Source: Streptomyces violens
GTDB taxonomy: Bacteria; Actinomycetota; Actinomycetes; Streptomycetales; Streptomycetaceae
Direction of reading: 5' to 3'
Assembly: GCF_000717745.1 (NCBI RefSeq)
Contig: NZ_JOBH01000010.1
Span: forward strand, 580,274 to 644,273
DNA: 64,000 nt
Below are positions 48,309-58,729 of the stretch, in pieces. Each line of letters opens with the position of its first letter. Position 1 is the first letter of the stretch. A program made the translations under genes and the position numbers. Under the pieces are notes generated by a model, which was given only the letters and a program-made list of their open reading frames with translations, did not search any database and was not told the DNA's origin.

Positions 48309-49133
48309 GTGACGGAGCCAGTGGTGCGCATCCCGGATGCGAAGGTCGCCCTGTCCACGGCGTCGGTGTATCCGGAGTCGACCGCGACGGCCTTCGAGAT
48401 CGCCGCGCGCCTGGGGTACGACGGCATCGAGGTCATGGTCTGGACCGATCCGGTCAGCCAGGACATCGAGGCACTGCGCCGGCTGTCCGACTATCACGGC
48501 GTGCCGGTGCTGGCCATCCACGCGCCGTGTCTGCTGATCACGCAGCGCGTGTGGTCCACCGACCCGTGGACCAAACTCCAGCGCGCCCAGAACGCCGCCG
48601 AGAAGCTCGGCGCCTCCACGGTCGTGGTGCACCCGCCGTTCCGGTGGCAGCGCAACTACGCCCGCGATTTCGTGCGCGGCATCTGGCGCATGGAGGGCGA
48701 GACGGACGTGAAGTTCGCCGTCGAGAACATGTACCCCTGGCGGTACCGCGACCGCGAGATGCTGGCGTACGCGCCGGACTGGGACCCCACCAAGGACGAC
48801 TACCGGCACTTCACGGTCGACCTCTCGCACACCTCCACCGCCCGCAGCGACGCGCTGCACATGGTGGACCGGATGGGCGACCGGCTCGCCCACATCCACC
48901 TCGCCGACGGCAACGGCTCCAACAAGGACGAGCACCTGGTCCCGGGGCGCGGCAAGCAGCCGTGCGCCGAGCTGCTGGAGCGGCTGGCCGCTACCGGGTA
49001 CGACGGGCACATCGTCATCGAGGTCAACACCCGCCGCGCGATGTCCGCCGCCGAACGCGAGGCCGACCTCGCCGAGGCCCTCGCCTTCACGCGTCTGCAC
49101 CTGGCCTCCGCGAACCGGGTGTACGGGTCGTGA
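48309..49133 (+). CDS. Sugar phosphate isomerase/epimerase (AP-endonuclease-2 TIM-barrel fold)
   Basis: 274 residues from GTG 48309. The xylose-isomerase-like barrel is indicated by [71 protein letters not shown] and HIHLADG. His/Glu/Asp residues in these stretches fit a divalent metal site. The substrate is unknown. Its stop overlaps the TetR start (GTGA), so the two are co-expressed. Confidence 0.85.
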   Translation: MTEPVVRIPDAKVALSTASVYPESTATAFEIAARLGYDGIEVMVWTDPVSQDIEALRRLSDYHGVPVLAIHAPCLLITQRVWSTDPWTKLQRAQNAAEKLGASTVVVHPPFRWQRNYARDFVRGIWRMEGETDVKFAVENMYPWRYRDREMLAYAPDWDPTKDDYRHFTVDLSHTSTARSDALHMVDRMGDRLAHIHLADGNGSNKDEHLVPGRGKQPCAELLERLAATGYDGHIVIEVNTRRAMSAAEREADLAEALAFTRLHLASANRVYGS

Positions 49134-49762
49134 GCGCGCCCGGGACGGGCGCTTCCGGGCCCGCCCCGCGCCGGCGCGGCCGCCCGGCGCGTACGGAGGC
49201 CACGGCCGGCCCCGGCGCGCGGGAGCGGATTCTCGCCGCGGCCCGTACGGAATTCGCCGAACGCGGCTACGACAAGGCGTCCATCCGCGGCATCGCGAGA
49301 GCGGCAGGGGTCGACCCGGCGCTGGTGCACCACTACTTCGGCACGAAGGAGCAGGTCTTCGGCGCGGCCATCGAGGTCACCTTCGAGCCGGCGCTGCACC
49401 TCCCCGACCTGCTGGCGCACGGCGCCGACGGCATCGGCGAGCGGTTCGCGCGGTACTTCCTCGGCATCTGGGAGAACCCCGCGACCCGCGCCCCGCTGAT
49501 CGCCGTGATCCGCTCCGCGATGACCCACGAGACCGCGGCGAAGGTGCTGCGCGGCTTCGTACTGCGGCGGATGCTGGAGCGGGTGGCGGCGGAGCTGGCG
49601 GTGCCGGAGCCGCGCCTCCGGGCCGAGCTGGCCGCCTCCCAGCTGGTCGGCATCGCGATGCTGCGGTACGTCGTCCAGGTCGAGCCGCTGGCCTCGGCGG
49701 ATCCCGAGGACATCGTCCGGATGGTCGCGCCGACGCTGCAGCGGTACCTCGCGGAGACGTGA
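49130..49762 (+). CDS. TetR-family transcriptional regulator
   Basis: 210 residues from GTG 49130. An Arg/Pro/Gly-rich N-terminus is followed by the HTH (about 33-80): [44 protein letters not shown]. The C-terminal domain has [21 protein letters not shown], the TetR_C pattern common in Streptomyces. It lies between the isomerase and ilvD, so it may act on the direct repeats before ilvD. This is inference. Confidence 0.88.
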   Translation: MSAPGTGASGPAPRRRGRPARTEATAGPGARERILAAARTEFAERGYDKASIRGIARAAGVDPALVHHYFGTKEQVFGAAIEVTFEPALHLPDLLAHGADGIGERFARYFLGIWENPATRAPLIAVIRSAMTHETAAKVLRGFVLRRMLERVAAELAVPEPRLRAELAASQLVGIAMLRYVVQVEPLASADPEDIVRMVAPTLQRYLAET

Positions 49763-49817
49763 CCGGTGGCGTGACCGGAGGCGTGACCGCGCGCGTCCGT
49801 ACTGCGGGCAGATGTCT

Positions 49818-49848
49818 CAGATCCTGGAGGCTCTGTCCAGATCTTGGA
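49818..49848 (+). promoter_or_regulatory. Direct repeats in the ilvD promoter region
   Basis: CAGATCCTGGA (49818-49828) and CAGATCTTGGA (49838-49848) differ at one base and are spaced 20 bases apart, two turns of DNA. They lie about 90-120 bases before the ilvD start. A triple CGTGACCG repeat (49768-49798) precedes them. Confidence 0.45.
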
Positions 49849-49938
49849 TCGACAGCGTAACCTCGGGATCAGGTGATACGTGGCGCGGAAGGTGTCCGCA
49901 GCCGCGAGCCGCAGACGAATCCCAAGGGAGTGACCATC

Positions 49939-51792
49939 GTGCCTGAGCTGAGGTCCCGCACCGTTACCCACGGCCGCAACATGGCGGGCGCCCGTGCCCT
50001 TATGCAGGCATCGGGCGTAGCGGGCGCGGACATCGGCCGGAAGCCGATCATCGCGGTGGCCAACAGCTTCACCGAGTTCGTGCCGGGCCACACCCACCTC
50101 GCGCCGGTCGGCCGGATCGTCTCCGAGGCGATCCAGGAGGCGGGCGGCATCGCCCGGGAGTTCAACACCATCGCCGTGGACGACGGCATCGCGATGGGCC
50201 ACGGCGGCATGCTGTACTCGCTGCCCTCCCGCGACCTGATCGCCGATTCGGTCGAGTACATGGTCGAGGCGCACTGCGCGGACGCGCTGATCTGCATCTC
50301 CAACTGCGACAAGATCACCCCGGGCATGCTGATGGCCGCGATGCGGCTGAACATCCCGACGGTCTTCGTCTCCGGCGGCCCCATGGAGGCCGGCCGGGCG
50401 ACCCTGGTCAACGGCACGGTCCGCAAGCTGGACCTGGTCGACGCGATCTCGGACGCGGTCAACGAGAACATCTCCGACGAGGACATCCTCCGGATCGAGA
50501 ACAACGCCTGCCCGACCTGCGGCTCCTGTTCCGGCATGTTCACCGCCAACTCGATGAACTGCCTGACCGAGGCCATGGGCCTGGCCCTGCCGGGCAACGG
50601 CTCCGTGCTCGCCACGCACACCGCCCGCAAGTCGCTGTACGAGCGCGCCGGCCGGACCGTCGTGGAGATCACCAAGCGCCACTACGAGCAGGACGACGAG
50701 ACCGTCCTGCCCCGTAACGTCGCCTCCCGCGCGGCCTTCGAGAACGCCATGGCGCTGGACATCGCCATGGGCGGCTCGACCAACACGATCCTGCACCTGC
50801 TGGCCGCGGCCCAGGAGGCGGGCCAGGACTTCGGCCTGACCGACATCGACGAGGTCTCCCGCCGCGTCCCGTGCCTGGCCAAGGTCGCGCCGAACGTCGC
50901 GCCGCAGGGCACGTACTACATGGAGGACGTGCACCGCGCGGGCGGCATCCCGGCCATCCTGGGCGAGATGTTCCGCGGCGGACTGCTCAACGAGGACGTG
51001 TCCTCCGTGCACTCCGCCTCCCTGGCCGACTGGCTCAAGGAGTGGGACATCCGCGGCGGCTCCCCCTCCCCGGAGGCGGTCGAGCTGTTCCACGCGGCGC
51101 CCGGCTGCAAGCGCTCGGCGACCGCCTTCTCGCAGTCCGAGCGCTGGGACTCGCTCGACACCGACGCGGAGAACGGCTGCATCCGCTCCCTGGAGCACGC
51201 CTACTCCAAGGACGGCGGCCTGGCGGTGCTGCGCGGCAACATCGCCGAGGACGGCTGCGTGGTCAAGACCGCGGGCGTCGACGAGTCGATCCTGGTCTTC
51301 GAGGGCCCCGCGGTGGTCTGCGAGTCCCAGGAGGAGGCCGTCGAGCGCATCCTGAACAAGCAGGTCAAGGAGGGCGACGTGGTCGTCATCCGGTACGAGG
51401 GCCCCAAGGGCGGCCCGGGCATGCAGGAGATGCTGTACCCGACCTCCTTCCTCAAGGGCCGTGGCCTGGGCAAGGCCTGCGCGCTGGTCACCGACGGCCG
51501 CTTCTCCGGTGGCACGTCGGGCCTGTCGATCGGCCACGCCTCCCCCGAGGCGGCCTCCGGCGGCGCCATCGCGCTGGTCGAGGACGGCGACCTGATCAAG
51601 ATCGACATCCCGTCCCGCACGATCGAGCTGGCCGTGGACGACGCCACGCTGGCCGCCCGCCGCGAGGCGCTGGGCGGCGTGTACGCGCCGAAGAACCGCG
51701 AGCGCAAGGTCTCGCAGGCGCTCCGCGCGTACGCGGCGATGGCCACCAGCGCCGACAAGGGCGCGGTCCGGGACGTCAGCAAGCTCGGCTGA
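49939..51792 (+). CDS. ilvD: Dihydroxy-acid dehydratase
   Basis: 617 residues from GTG 49939 with AAGGGAG eight bases upstream. This start gives [21 protein letters not shown], typical of the family. It dehydrates dihydroxy-acids in valine, isoleucine and pantoate/leucine synthesis. Iron-sulfur cysteines appear in [12 protein letters not shown] and [20 protein letters not shown]. The C-terminal [18 protein letters not shown] is also typical. It ends at a bidirectional hairpin. Confidence 0.95.
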   Translation: MPELRSRTVTHGRNMAGARALMQASGVAGADIGRKPIIAVANSFTEFVPGHTHLAPVGRIVSEAIQEAGGIAREFNTIAVDDGIAMGHGGMLYSLPSRDLIADSVEYMVEAHCADALICISNCDKITPGMLMAAMRLNIPTVFVSGGPMEAGRATLVNGTVRKLDLVDAISDAVNENISDEDILRIENNACPTCGSCSGMFTANSMNCLTEAMGLALPGNGSVLATHTARKSLYERAGRTVVEITKRHYEQDDETVLPRNVASRAAFENAMALDIAMGGSTNTILHLLAAAQEAGQDFGLTDIDEVSRRVPCLAKVAPNVAPQGTYYMEDVHRAGGIPAILGEMFRGGLLNEDVSSVHSASLADWLKEWDIRGGSPSPEAVELFHAAPGCKRSATAFSQSERWDSLDTDAENGCIRSLEHAYSKDGGLAVLRGNIAEDGCVVKTAGVDESILVFEGPAVVCESQEEAVERILNKQVKEGDVVVIRYEGPKGGPGMQEMLYPTSFLKGRGLGKACALVTDGRFSGGTSGLSIGHASPEAASGGAIALVEDGDLIKIDIPSRTIELAVDDATLAARREALGGVYAPKNRERKVSQALRAYAAMATSADKGAVRDVSKLG

Positions 51793-51806
51793 CCCCAAGC
51801 ATGACG

Positions 51807-51842
51807 CGCCCCCGGCGTACGGACATCCGTACGCCGGGGGCG
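51807..51842. terminator. Bidirectional hairpin between ilvD and the kinase gene
   Basis: A perfect 16-bp stem (CGCCCCCGGCGTACGG and complement) with an ACAT loop lies between the convergent stops at 51792 and 51855. Confidence 0.85.
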
Positions 51843-51854
51843 TCCGCGTATCGG

Positions 51855-54203
51855 CTACCAGCGGCCCGGATCCTCCGCGTCCACCCCGAAGACCGTGCCG
51901 TCCGGGGCCGACCCGAAGATCCGCTGCGCGCCCGGGGCGACCACCGGCGCCGGCACGGTCTCCAGGAAGCCGCCGCGCCCCGTGGCCAGCCGCGGCTGCG
52001 TCTGCCCCAGCATCGCCCCGCGCCGGGCGTCCACCGCCAGCAGCCGCCCGTCGGCCGCGCTGAAGTACAGCCGGTCGCCGTCCACCACCGGCTGCGAGCC
52101 GCGGCTGACCGAGGTCTCCACCTGCCACGTCCGCGCGCCGACGGCCTGCAGCGTGCCCCCGTAGGCGAGCAGGTAGACCGTGTCGCCGCGCACCGTGGCG
52201 AGCGCGTCGTCCAGCGGTGCCGGCAGCCGGTACGTCCGCACCGCGCGGCTGCCGGGGTCGTACCGAACGACCGCTTTGGTACGGGAGTCCAGCGCCGCCG
52301 AGGTCAGGAAGAGCGCGCCGCCGCTGCCGGTCCCGGCCGGGGTGAGCGTCCCGGGCAGCCTCTTCTCCCAGCGGACCGTGCCGTGCGCGAGGCCGACCGC
52401 GGTGACGAGGGTGCGGCCGTCGTCCTGCGCGGTGGCCGTGTACGCGGTGCCGGCGGTCGCTCCGTACGCGTGGAAGCGGGGCAGCGCGTGCCCCGGGAAG
52501 GAGCGGCGCCACCGCTGCTCGTGCGTCCGGCTGTCCAGCGCCGTCACGGTGCCGTCCGCCGCCGTGAGCAGCACCGCGTCCCCCACGACGGCGACCTGCC
52601 CGTCGTACGCGGAGACGTCCTTGCTCCAGCGCCGGGCGCCCTTGCCGTCCGCCGCCGGATCGAAGGCGTCCAGCCGCCGGCCGTCGGGGGACAGGGCGTA
52701 CAGCAGGCCGCCGGAGAGCGTGGGCGCGGCGGGCGGCAGGTCGGTGTCGGCGGCGGGGCCTGCGGGCAGCCGCCACTTCACGGCGCCGTGCTCCGGGTCC
52801 AGACGCGCGGCCCGTACGTCGCGCTGGGCACAGAAGAGGGCCGCGGCCTTCGACGGGGTGCGCGGCGCGAAGGAGCAGAACGGCATCTCGGCGGGGTGGT
52901 CGGCGGAACGTTCGAGCAGGGCGGTGCGCCAGGGGTGGAAGGGCTCGGCCGTACTGCGGGGCTGCTGCCGCACCGGACCGTCCTCCGGGAGCAGCGCCCG
53001 TACGCCCAGGAAGCCGCCCCCGCCGACGACGACCGCCGCCACCGCCGCCCAGACCGGCCAGCGGCGCGGACGGCGGGACGCGGGGGCTTTCGCCGAGGCC
53101 GAGGCCGAGGCCGCGGGCGCCGGCGGACCGGCCGGTACCTGAGCCCGCACATGGGTGGGTACCGCCTCCGCGGGCCCGTGCTGATGCGGTATGCGCGGCA
53201 CGGGCGCGTCCCAGGTCCGCGGTCCCGGCGCGTCGAGGGACGAGTCGGGCTCCAGGAGCGATTCCGGGCCCACGGACGGGTCCGTCGCGGGGACGGAACC
53301 CATGGCGGGCGCCGCGAGCGCGGCCGCCGCCGGCGCGTACGACGGCTCGTACAGCGGCTCCAGATGCAGCTCCGTCGGGAGGTCGACGCGGAGTCGGGCC
53401 ATGAGCTGGCTCGGCGTCGGGCGGTCCGCCGGATCCTTCGCCAGGCAGCTGCGCAGCAGCGGCGCCAGCTCCTCCGGCACGCCCGCGAGATCCGCCTCGT
53501 CATGGACGACCTGGTACGCGACGAGATACGGGCTCTCCGAATCGAAAGGCCCGCTGCCGGTCGCCGCGTGCACCAGTACCGAACCCAGCGCGAACACATC
53601 CGCCGCCGGACCGACTTCCCGCGGCCGCTGGAACTGTTCGGGCGCCATGAAAGGCGGCGTCCCGATCAATTTGCCGGTTTCCGTCCGCATTTCGCTGTCG
53701 GATGGTCGTGAAATACCGAAATCGATGACTTTCGGGCCGTCCGCCGCCAGCAGGACATTGCTCGGCTTCAGATCGCGGTGCACCACGCCGGCGCGGTGGA
53801 TGTCGCGCAGCGCTTCCGCGAGTCCGGCCCCCAGTTTCCGTACCTCGTCCAGCGGCAGCGGGCCGTTCCGTTTCACATGCGCGGAAAGCGTGGGCCCGGG
53901 AATGTAGAGCGTCGCCATCCAGGGCCGCTCACTGTCGGGATCGGCGTCCACGACCGGCGCCGTGAAAGCCCCGCTGACCCGCCGCGCGGCGGCCACCTCC
54001 TGCCGGAACCGGCCCCGGAACTCCGGGTCCTGGGCGAATTCCGCGTGTACGACCTTCACCGCGAGCCGCAGCCCGGACGCCGAACGCGCCAGGTGCACCA
54101 CGCCCATACCGCCCGAACCGAGCGGCATTTCCAGCCGGTAGTTCCCCGCGTATTCCGGATGTTCCGCTTCCGGTCCGGCGCCGGAACTCCGCAGCGGCGG
54201 CAT
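51855..54203 (-). CDS. Transmembrane Ser/Thr protein kinase with PQQ-like beta-propeller sensor
   Basis: 782 residues. The N-terminal Hanks-type kinase has the glycine loop GSGGMG (29-34), catalytic Lys50, HRDLKPSN with Asp144, DFG at 161-163 and GTPPFMAPEQ. A Pro/Ala-rich linker and one membrane helix (about 380-402) follow. The extracellular part (about 430-782) has repeats such as GALFLTSAALDSRTKAVV and GDRLYFSAADGRLLAVDARRG, a PQQ/YVTN-type propeller likely sensing an external ligand. Substrates are unknown. Confidence 0.9.
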   Translation of the reverse strand: MPPLRSSGAGPEAEHPEYAGNYRLEMPLGSGGMGVVHLARSASGLRLAVKVVHAEFAQDPEFRGRFRQEVAAARRVSGAFTAPVVDADPDSERPWMATLYIPGPTLSAHVKRNGPLPLDEVRKLGAGLAEALRDIHRAGVVHRDLKPSNVLLAADGPKVIDFGISRPSDSEMRTETGKLIGTPPFMAPEQFQRPREVGPAADVFALGSVLVHAATGSGPFDSESPYLVAYQVVHDEADLAGVPEELAPLLRSCLAKDPADRPTPSQLMARLRVDLPTELHLEPLYEPSYAPAAAALAAPAMGSVPATDPSVGPESLLEPDSSLDAPGPRTWDAPVPRIPHQHGPAEAVPTHVRAQVPAGPPAPAASASASAKAPASRRPRRWPVWAAVAAVVVGGGGFLGVRALLPEDGPVRQQPRSTAEPFHPWRTALLERSADHPAEMPFCSFAPRTPSKAAALFCAQRDVRAARLDPEHGAVKWRLPAGPAADTDLPPAAPTLSGGLLYALSPDGRRLDAFDPAADGKGARRWSKDVSAYDGQVAVVGDAVLLTAADGTVTALDSRTHEQRWRRSFPGHALPRFHAYGATAGTAYTATAQDDGRTLVTAVGLAHGTVRWEKRLPGTLTPAGTGSGGALFLTSAALDSRTKAVVRYDPGSRAVRTYRLPAPLDDALATVRGDTVYLLAYGGTLQAVGARTWQVETSVSRGSQPVVDGDRLYFSAADGRLLAVDARRGAMLGQTQPRLATGRGGFLETVPAPVVAPGAQRIFGSAPDGTVFGVDAEDPGRW

Positions 54204-54352
54204 CTCCCCACCCCCGTGTATTCGGCCGCGTAATCGGCCGCAGATGCGACGTTCGGAGCCTAGTGGATGCCCGGCGGATGCCGGTTACGGCTCGGGTGCG
54301 GCTTGCTAGCCTGAACCCCGTATTCACACGACATTTCACGGGGGACCGCACC

Positions 54353-54664
54353 ATGAGCACACAGGAGAACACCGCCGACAGCGCGGCCGGAGCGGCCGGC
54401 ACCGTCGCGGCCTACCGCAGCTATCCCGTCGCGCCGGGCTACCGCCTCAACGTCCGTAGCGGCCCGAGCACCAACGCCGCGGTCGTCCGCACCCTCCCGG
54501 CCGGTTCCTCGGTGCCCATCCGCTGCCAGCGCCACGGCGAGCGGGTCAGCGGCCCGTACGGCACCAGCGACATCTGGGACTGCATCGGCAGCGGCGAGTA
54601 CGTCTCGGACACCTACGTGCAGACCGGGAGTGACGGCTTCGTCGCCCGGCCCTGCGGGAGCTGA
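54353..54664 (+). CDS. Small SH3-like (SH3b) domain protein
   Basis: 103 residues from ATG 54353. A bacterial SH3-like motif, YRLNVRSGPSTNAAVVRTLPAGSSV, spans about 41-65, followed by strands with IRCQRHGERV and WDCIGSGEYVSDTYV. Two Cys could form a disulfide. The first 30 residues are not a signal peptide, so the protein may be cytoplasmic or use another export route. Divergent from the kinase gene and possibly linked to it. Confidence 0.75.
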   Translation: MSTQENTADSAAGAAGTVAAYRSYPVAPGYRLNVRSGPSTNAAVVRTLPAGSSVPIRCQRHGERVSGPYGTSDIWDCIGSGEYVSDTYVQTGSDGFVARPCGS

Positions 54665-54706
54665 CCGGACGGCACCGTGCGGAAGCGGCCGGGGATAATC
54701 GACGGC

Positions 54707-55255
54707 ATGAGCGACGAGCACAAGCGCCCGGCCGACGAGCCGGCCGGCCCCGAGCCGGTCGCCATCCGGTTCTTCGGCACGACCTGGGTCCACCACGACG
54801 GCGGCTACGCGCTGCGCCGCGCGGGCGTGGCCCTCGGCGCCCTCGTGCTCGCCGCGCTCGGCGCCTTCGTACTGCGCTTCGCCTTCGAGGGCCTGGCCGT
54901 CGCCGAGGTGGGCTCGCTGGTGAACGTACTGATCGTGGTCTGCTTCGCGGTGTGCAGCGCCCTCGCCTTCCGCCGCACGTGGGAGGGGTTCGTCCGGCGC
55001 CGCGAACCGGCCGCCGACCGCGCGGCGGAGAAGGCCGAGAAGTCCGCGCAGAGCCTGATGCTGATCGGTTTCATCGGCTCGCTGCTGGCCTACTTCTGCC
55101 GCGCGCTCATCGAGGCGCCCGGCGAGAAGCTGCACCGCGCGGAGTACGAAGCGGCCCGCGAGCGCCACGCCCGCCGGCGCACCGCCCGTACGGGCAACCC
55201 CGCGGCCCGCAAACAGGGCGCGAAGGGCGGGGCCAGGAACAAGAAGCGCCGCTAG
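54707..55255 (+). CDS. Small integral membrane protein of unknown function
   Basis: 182 residues from ATG 54707. Hydrophobic helices lie at about 40-60 and 66-88, and a third at about 115-133. The C-terminal ~45 residues are very basic (ends KKRR). A -10-like GATAAT at 54694-54699 sits 7 bases before the ATG and no Shine-Dalgarno is visible. The mRNA may be leaderless. It ends five bases from the convergent peptidase gene. Confidence 0.7.
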   Translation: MSDEHKRPADEPAGPEPVAIRFFGTTWVHHDGGYALRRAGVALGALVLAALGAFVLRFAFEGLAVAEVGSLVNVLIVVCFAVCSALAFRRTWEGFVRRREPAADRAAEKAEKSAQSLMLIGFIGSLLAYFCRALIEAPGEKLHRAEYEAARERHARRRTARTGNPAARKQGAKGGARNKKRR

Positions 55256-55260
55256 ACGCT

Positions 55261-56682
55261 TCAGTACGTCCGGCCCGGCTTCCCCTCCCCGTACAGCCAG
55301 GCGTCGAACAGCCCCGTCAGATCCTTGTGCGCGTGCTGCTCACAGAAGGCGATGAAGTCCTTCGATCCGGCGTTGCCGTGCCGGTGCGCGGCGGGCCACT
55401 CCTTCAGGATGCGGAAGAACGTCCGGTCGCCGACCGCGTTCCGCAACTGCTGGAGGACCATCGCGCCGCGCTCGTACACCGGCGTGGCCATCACGTTCTC
55501 CGCCTTGCCCGGGCGGCCGGGCGGGAAGGCCCACAGCGGGTCGCCCGCGGGCAGCCGGTAGTGCGCGTCGAACTGCTGCTGCGGCCCCTTGCCCCCGTGG
55601 CGCTCGGCCCACAGCCACTCCGCGTACGTCGCGAAGCCCTCGTTCAGCCAGATGTCCTGCCAGGTCTCCGGCGTCACCGAGTTGCCGAACCACTGGTGCG
55701 CCATCTCGTGCACCACGGTCACCTCGTCGGGAGCCCCGGAGTAGATCGGCTTGGTCTGCGTCTCCAGCGCGTAGTCGATGCCCCGGGGCGGGTGGTCGAC
55801 GATGGCCCCGGCGGAGGAGAAGGGGTACGGGCCGAAGATCTTGCTCCCCCAGCTCACGATCTCCGACAGGTTCGCGAGCGGCTCGGCGCTCCGCTCCGCC
55901 TCCTTCGGGTCCACGGCCACGTACAGCGGCACGCCCTGCTCCGTACGGCCGGTCCGCACGCGGAACTTCCCGATCGTGGCGGTGGCGAGGTAGGACGCCA
56001 TCGGCTCCCCGCTGTGCCAGCGGAAGGTCCGCGCCCCGTCCTTCGTCTCCGGACGCTCCTTCAACTCGCCGTTGGCGACGGCGGTGTAGCCCTTGGGGAC
56101 GGTGACCGTGATGTCGTACGCGGCCTTGTCGCTCGGGTGGTGATTGCCGGGGAACCAGGTCTGCGACCCGGCGGGCTCGCCCACGACGAACGCCCCGTCC
56201 GCCGTGCGGACCCAGCCCTCCTTCGACCCGTCGGGGTCGGCGAAGTCCGTCGGGTGCCCTTCGTATGCGATCGCCGTGCGGAAGGTACGACCCTTCGGCA
56301 GCGCGCTCGCCGGCCGGACCCGCAGCTTGTCGCCGCGGCGGGAGAACTTCGCCCGTTCGCCGTTCACCTGAACGCGCGTCACCTTCAGCCCGTGCAGGTC
56401 GAGGGAGAAGGAGGCCAGGCGCTGCCGTGCCGTCGCGGTGAGGCGGGCGGTGGCGTCGAGGCTGCCGTGCCGGACGTCGTAGTCCAGGCCGAGCGCGTAG
56501 TGGCGTACGTCGTAGCCGCCGTTGCCGAGGGCGGGGAAGAGCGGGTCGCCGAGCGTGTCCCGGCCGTCCACGGCCGAGGTGCCGGCGGGACCGGCCGCGA
56601 GGTCGTGGGTGCAGGCGGACAGCAGAAGGGCCACGGAGAGGGCGGCGGTCGCGCCACAGGCGCGCAGGGGCCGGCGATTCAC
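55261..56682 (-). CDS. M1-family zinc metallopeptidase lipoprotein
   Basis: 473 residues. The signal peptide has lipobox LLSAC with Cys24 lipidated, so the enzyme sits on the outer face of the membrane. The gluzincin site is HEMAHQW with His325, Glu326, His329 and the third ligand Glu348 (LNEGF), 18 residues on. The length lacks the C-terminal helical domain of larger M1 aminopeptidases. It probably trims peptides outside the cell; specificity unknown. Confidence 0.9.
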   Translation of the reverse strand: MNRRPLRACGATAALSVALLLSACTHDLAAGPAGTSAVDGRDTLGDPLFPALGNGGYDVRHYALGLDYDVRHGSLDATARLTATARQRLASFSLDLHGLKVTRVQVNGERAKFSRRGDKLRVRPASALPKGRTFRTAIAYEGHPTDFADPDGSKEGWVRTADGAFVVGEPAGSQTWFPGNHHPSDKAAYDITVTVPKGYTAVANGELKERPETKDGARTFRWHSGEPMASYLATATIGKFRVRTGRTEQGVPLYVAVDPKEAERSAEPLANLSEIVSWGSKIFGPYPFSSAGAIVDHPPRGIDYALETQTKPIYSGAPDEVTVVHEMAHQWFGNSVTPETWQDIWLNEGFATYAEWLWAERHGGKGPQQQFDAHYRLPAGDPLWAFPPGRPGKAENVMATPVYERGAMVLQQLRNAVGDRTFFRILKEWPAAHRHGNAGSKDFIAFCEQHAHKDLTGLFDAWLYGEGKPGRTY

Positions 56683-56840
56683 GGAGAGTCAGTCCTGGGG
56701 TGTGGGGGACAGGAGAGGTTGCGCTGACCTTATGAGGTCGTACGGATTCCTGTATCCCCCTGGCGACGGGAACGCGTTCCGCCACCAGGGGGACGTCCCA
56801 GGACGAGGGCCGTCGAGGGCCCTGTTTCAGCGGTGGCGGA

Positions 56841-58514
56841 TCAGGAGACGGCCCCGCGCACCGGCATGTGATCGATGCTCACACCGGCCGGCTCGGTGAG
56901 CTCCCGGCGGCGCTGCTCGGCCCAGCCCAGGAGCGCTGCCTCGCAGGCGTGGTCGAGGTGGCGCAGGCCCGAGAGGTCGAGCTGGATCTCGCGGTCGGCG
57001 GGCAGCGCCTCCAGCTGGTCGAGGAGGCGCGGCAGCCGCAGGAAGGTGGCGTTGCCGACGGCGCGTACGCGGACCGGTCCCGCCGCCACGGCGGTCGTGG
57101 GCTCGGCCTCGTCGAGGGTGGCGGTCGGCGCGGAGCCGGAGCCGGAGCCGTGCACCGACTTGGCCACCACGACGCTGTGGGTGTGGCTGCCACCGCTGAC
57201 GCCGTCGCCGGACACCTCCAGGTGCACGTGCGAGGTCTCCCAGGCGGTCTTCGCGACCGCCATGAGCAGACCGATCAGCACGCCCTCGAACATGTTGGTG
57301 ACCACGATGGCGATGGCGGTCGTCGCGAGCACGACGGCCTCGCCACGGTGTTCACGCCACAGCGGACGGATGTCCTTGATCGGCATCAGCTTCCAGCCCG
57401 CGTGCACCAGGACACCGGCCAGTGCGGCCACCGGGATGACGCCCAGCGCGGCCGGGAAGGCGGCGGCGAACACCAGCAGCCAGACGCCGTGCAGGATGCG
57501 GGAGAGCTTGGTCTTCGCACCGGCCGACACATTGGCGGAGCTCCGCACGATGACCGCGGTCATCGGCAGCGCGCCGAGCACGCCGCAGACGGCGTTGCCC
57601 GCGCCCTGGGCCATCAGCTCCTTGTCGTAGTCCGTCTTCGGCCCGTCGTGCAGCCGGTCCACGGCCGCCGCGCTGAACAGCGACTCGGCGGACGCGATGA
57701 GCGTGAAGGCGAGCACCGTACCGATGACGCCGAACTCCGCGACGCGCGAGAAGTCGTCGGCGCCCGGCGGCTGGATGGCGCCCAGCAGGCCCTGTACCTC
57801 GACGCGCGCGACCGGCAGGTCGAACGCGAAGACCGCGAGCGTGGCGAGCGCCACCGCGGCGAGCGGCGCGGGCAGAATCTTCGCGCCCTTCTTCCAGCGC
57901 GGCCACAGCACGAGGACGGCGATCGTGCCGACGCCGATCGCGAGCGCGGCCAGGGCCGAGTTCGAGCCGACCGTGTCCATGAACAGGTCGGGCAGTCCGC
58001 CCAGGTTGGCGAGGCCGCTGCCGGGTGCCTTCGCGTCCGCGAGGGCGTACACCTGGCCGGCGATCAGCACCAGGCCGATGCCGGCGAGCATGCCCTGCAC
58101 CACCGCGACCGAGATGGCGCGGAACCACCGGCCGAGCTTGAGCGCGCCCATGGCGAGCTGGAGCAGGCCGGCGACGAGGACGATGATGCCGAGCGCGCCG
58201 ACGCCGTACTCCTTCACGGCTTCGTAGACGAGCACGGTCAGGCCCGCGGCCGGGCCGCTGACCTGGAGGCTGCTGCCGGGCAGGAAGCCGGTGAGCAGTC
58301 CGCCCACGATGCCGGTGACCAGACCGAGCTCGGCGGGTACACCGGAGGCCACGGCGACGCCGACGCAGAGCGGTACGGCGACGAGGAAGACGACGAGCGA
58401 GGCGGTGAAGTCCGCGCGGAAGGTGCCGCGCGGGGCCTCGGCGGAGCCCGGCGGTCCGCCGGTGCCCGGGGGACCGAGACGGGAGTTGGAGATCCGTTGG
58501 ACGAAACTGCGCAT
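56841..58514 (-). CDS. SulP-family anion transporter with C-terminal STAS domain
   Basis: 557 residues with about 10-12 membrane segments. FTASLVVFLVAVPLCVGVAVASG, LPGSSLQVSGPAAGLTVLV and NVSAGAKTKLSRILHG are typical of SulP. The cytoplasmic STAS domain (about 470-540) has VRAVGNATFLRLPRLLDQL and IQLDLSGLRHLDHACEAALLGWAEQ, including the conserved DHA-like turn. A Gly/Ser linker with His/Thr joins the two. Substrate may be bicarbonate or sulfate. There is no adjacent carbonic anhydrase gene. Confidence 0.88.
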   Translation of the reverse strand: MRSFVQRISNSRLGPPGTGGPPGSAEAPRGTFRADFTASLVVFLVAVPLCVGVAVASGVPAELGLVTGIVGGLLTGFLPGSSLQVSGPAAGLTVLVYEAVKEYGVGALGIIVLVAGLLQLAMGALKLGRWFRAISVAVVQGMLAGIGLVLIAGQVYALADAKAPGSGLANLGGLPDLFMDTVGSNSALAALAIGVGTIAVLVLWPRWKKGAKILPAPLAAVALATLAVFAFDLPVARVEVQGLLGAIQPPGADDFSRVAEFGVIGTVLAFTLIASAESLFSAAAVDRLHDGPKTDYDKELMAQGAGNAVCGVLGALPMTAVIVRSSANVSAGAKTKLSRILHGVWLLVFAAAFPAALGVIPVAALAGVLVHAGWKLMPIKDIRPLWREHRGEAVVLATTAIAIVVTNMFEGVLIGLLMAVAKTAWETSHVHLEVSGDGVSGGSHTHSVVVAKSVHGSGSGSAPTATLDEAEPTTAVAAGPVRVRAVGNATFLRLPRLLDQLEALPADREIQLDLSGLRHLDHACEAALLGWAEQRRRELTEPAGVSIDHMPVRGAVS

Positions 58515-58729
58515 GAGGATGCCTCCAGCTGGTACCCGCCGGCAGTGCGTGCTGCAGGCAGGAGCTGTTGCGGATGGATGGCTGGATCCGTACGAGCGGG
58601 CGTGGGTACGACAGGTCAGCGGCCAGTACCAGTACCGGTGCTGGTCAGCAGCCGGTTCCGGTCAGCCGTTGTGTGGTGACGTACGCCCGTGCGGTGCGCG
58701 GGCAGGGGGGAAGCCCGTTCTGACATCCC

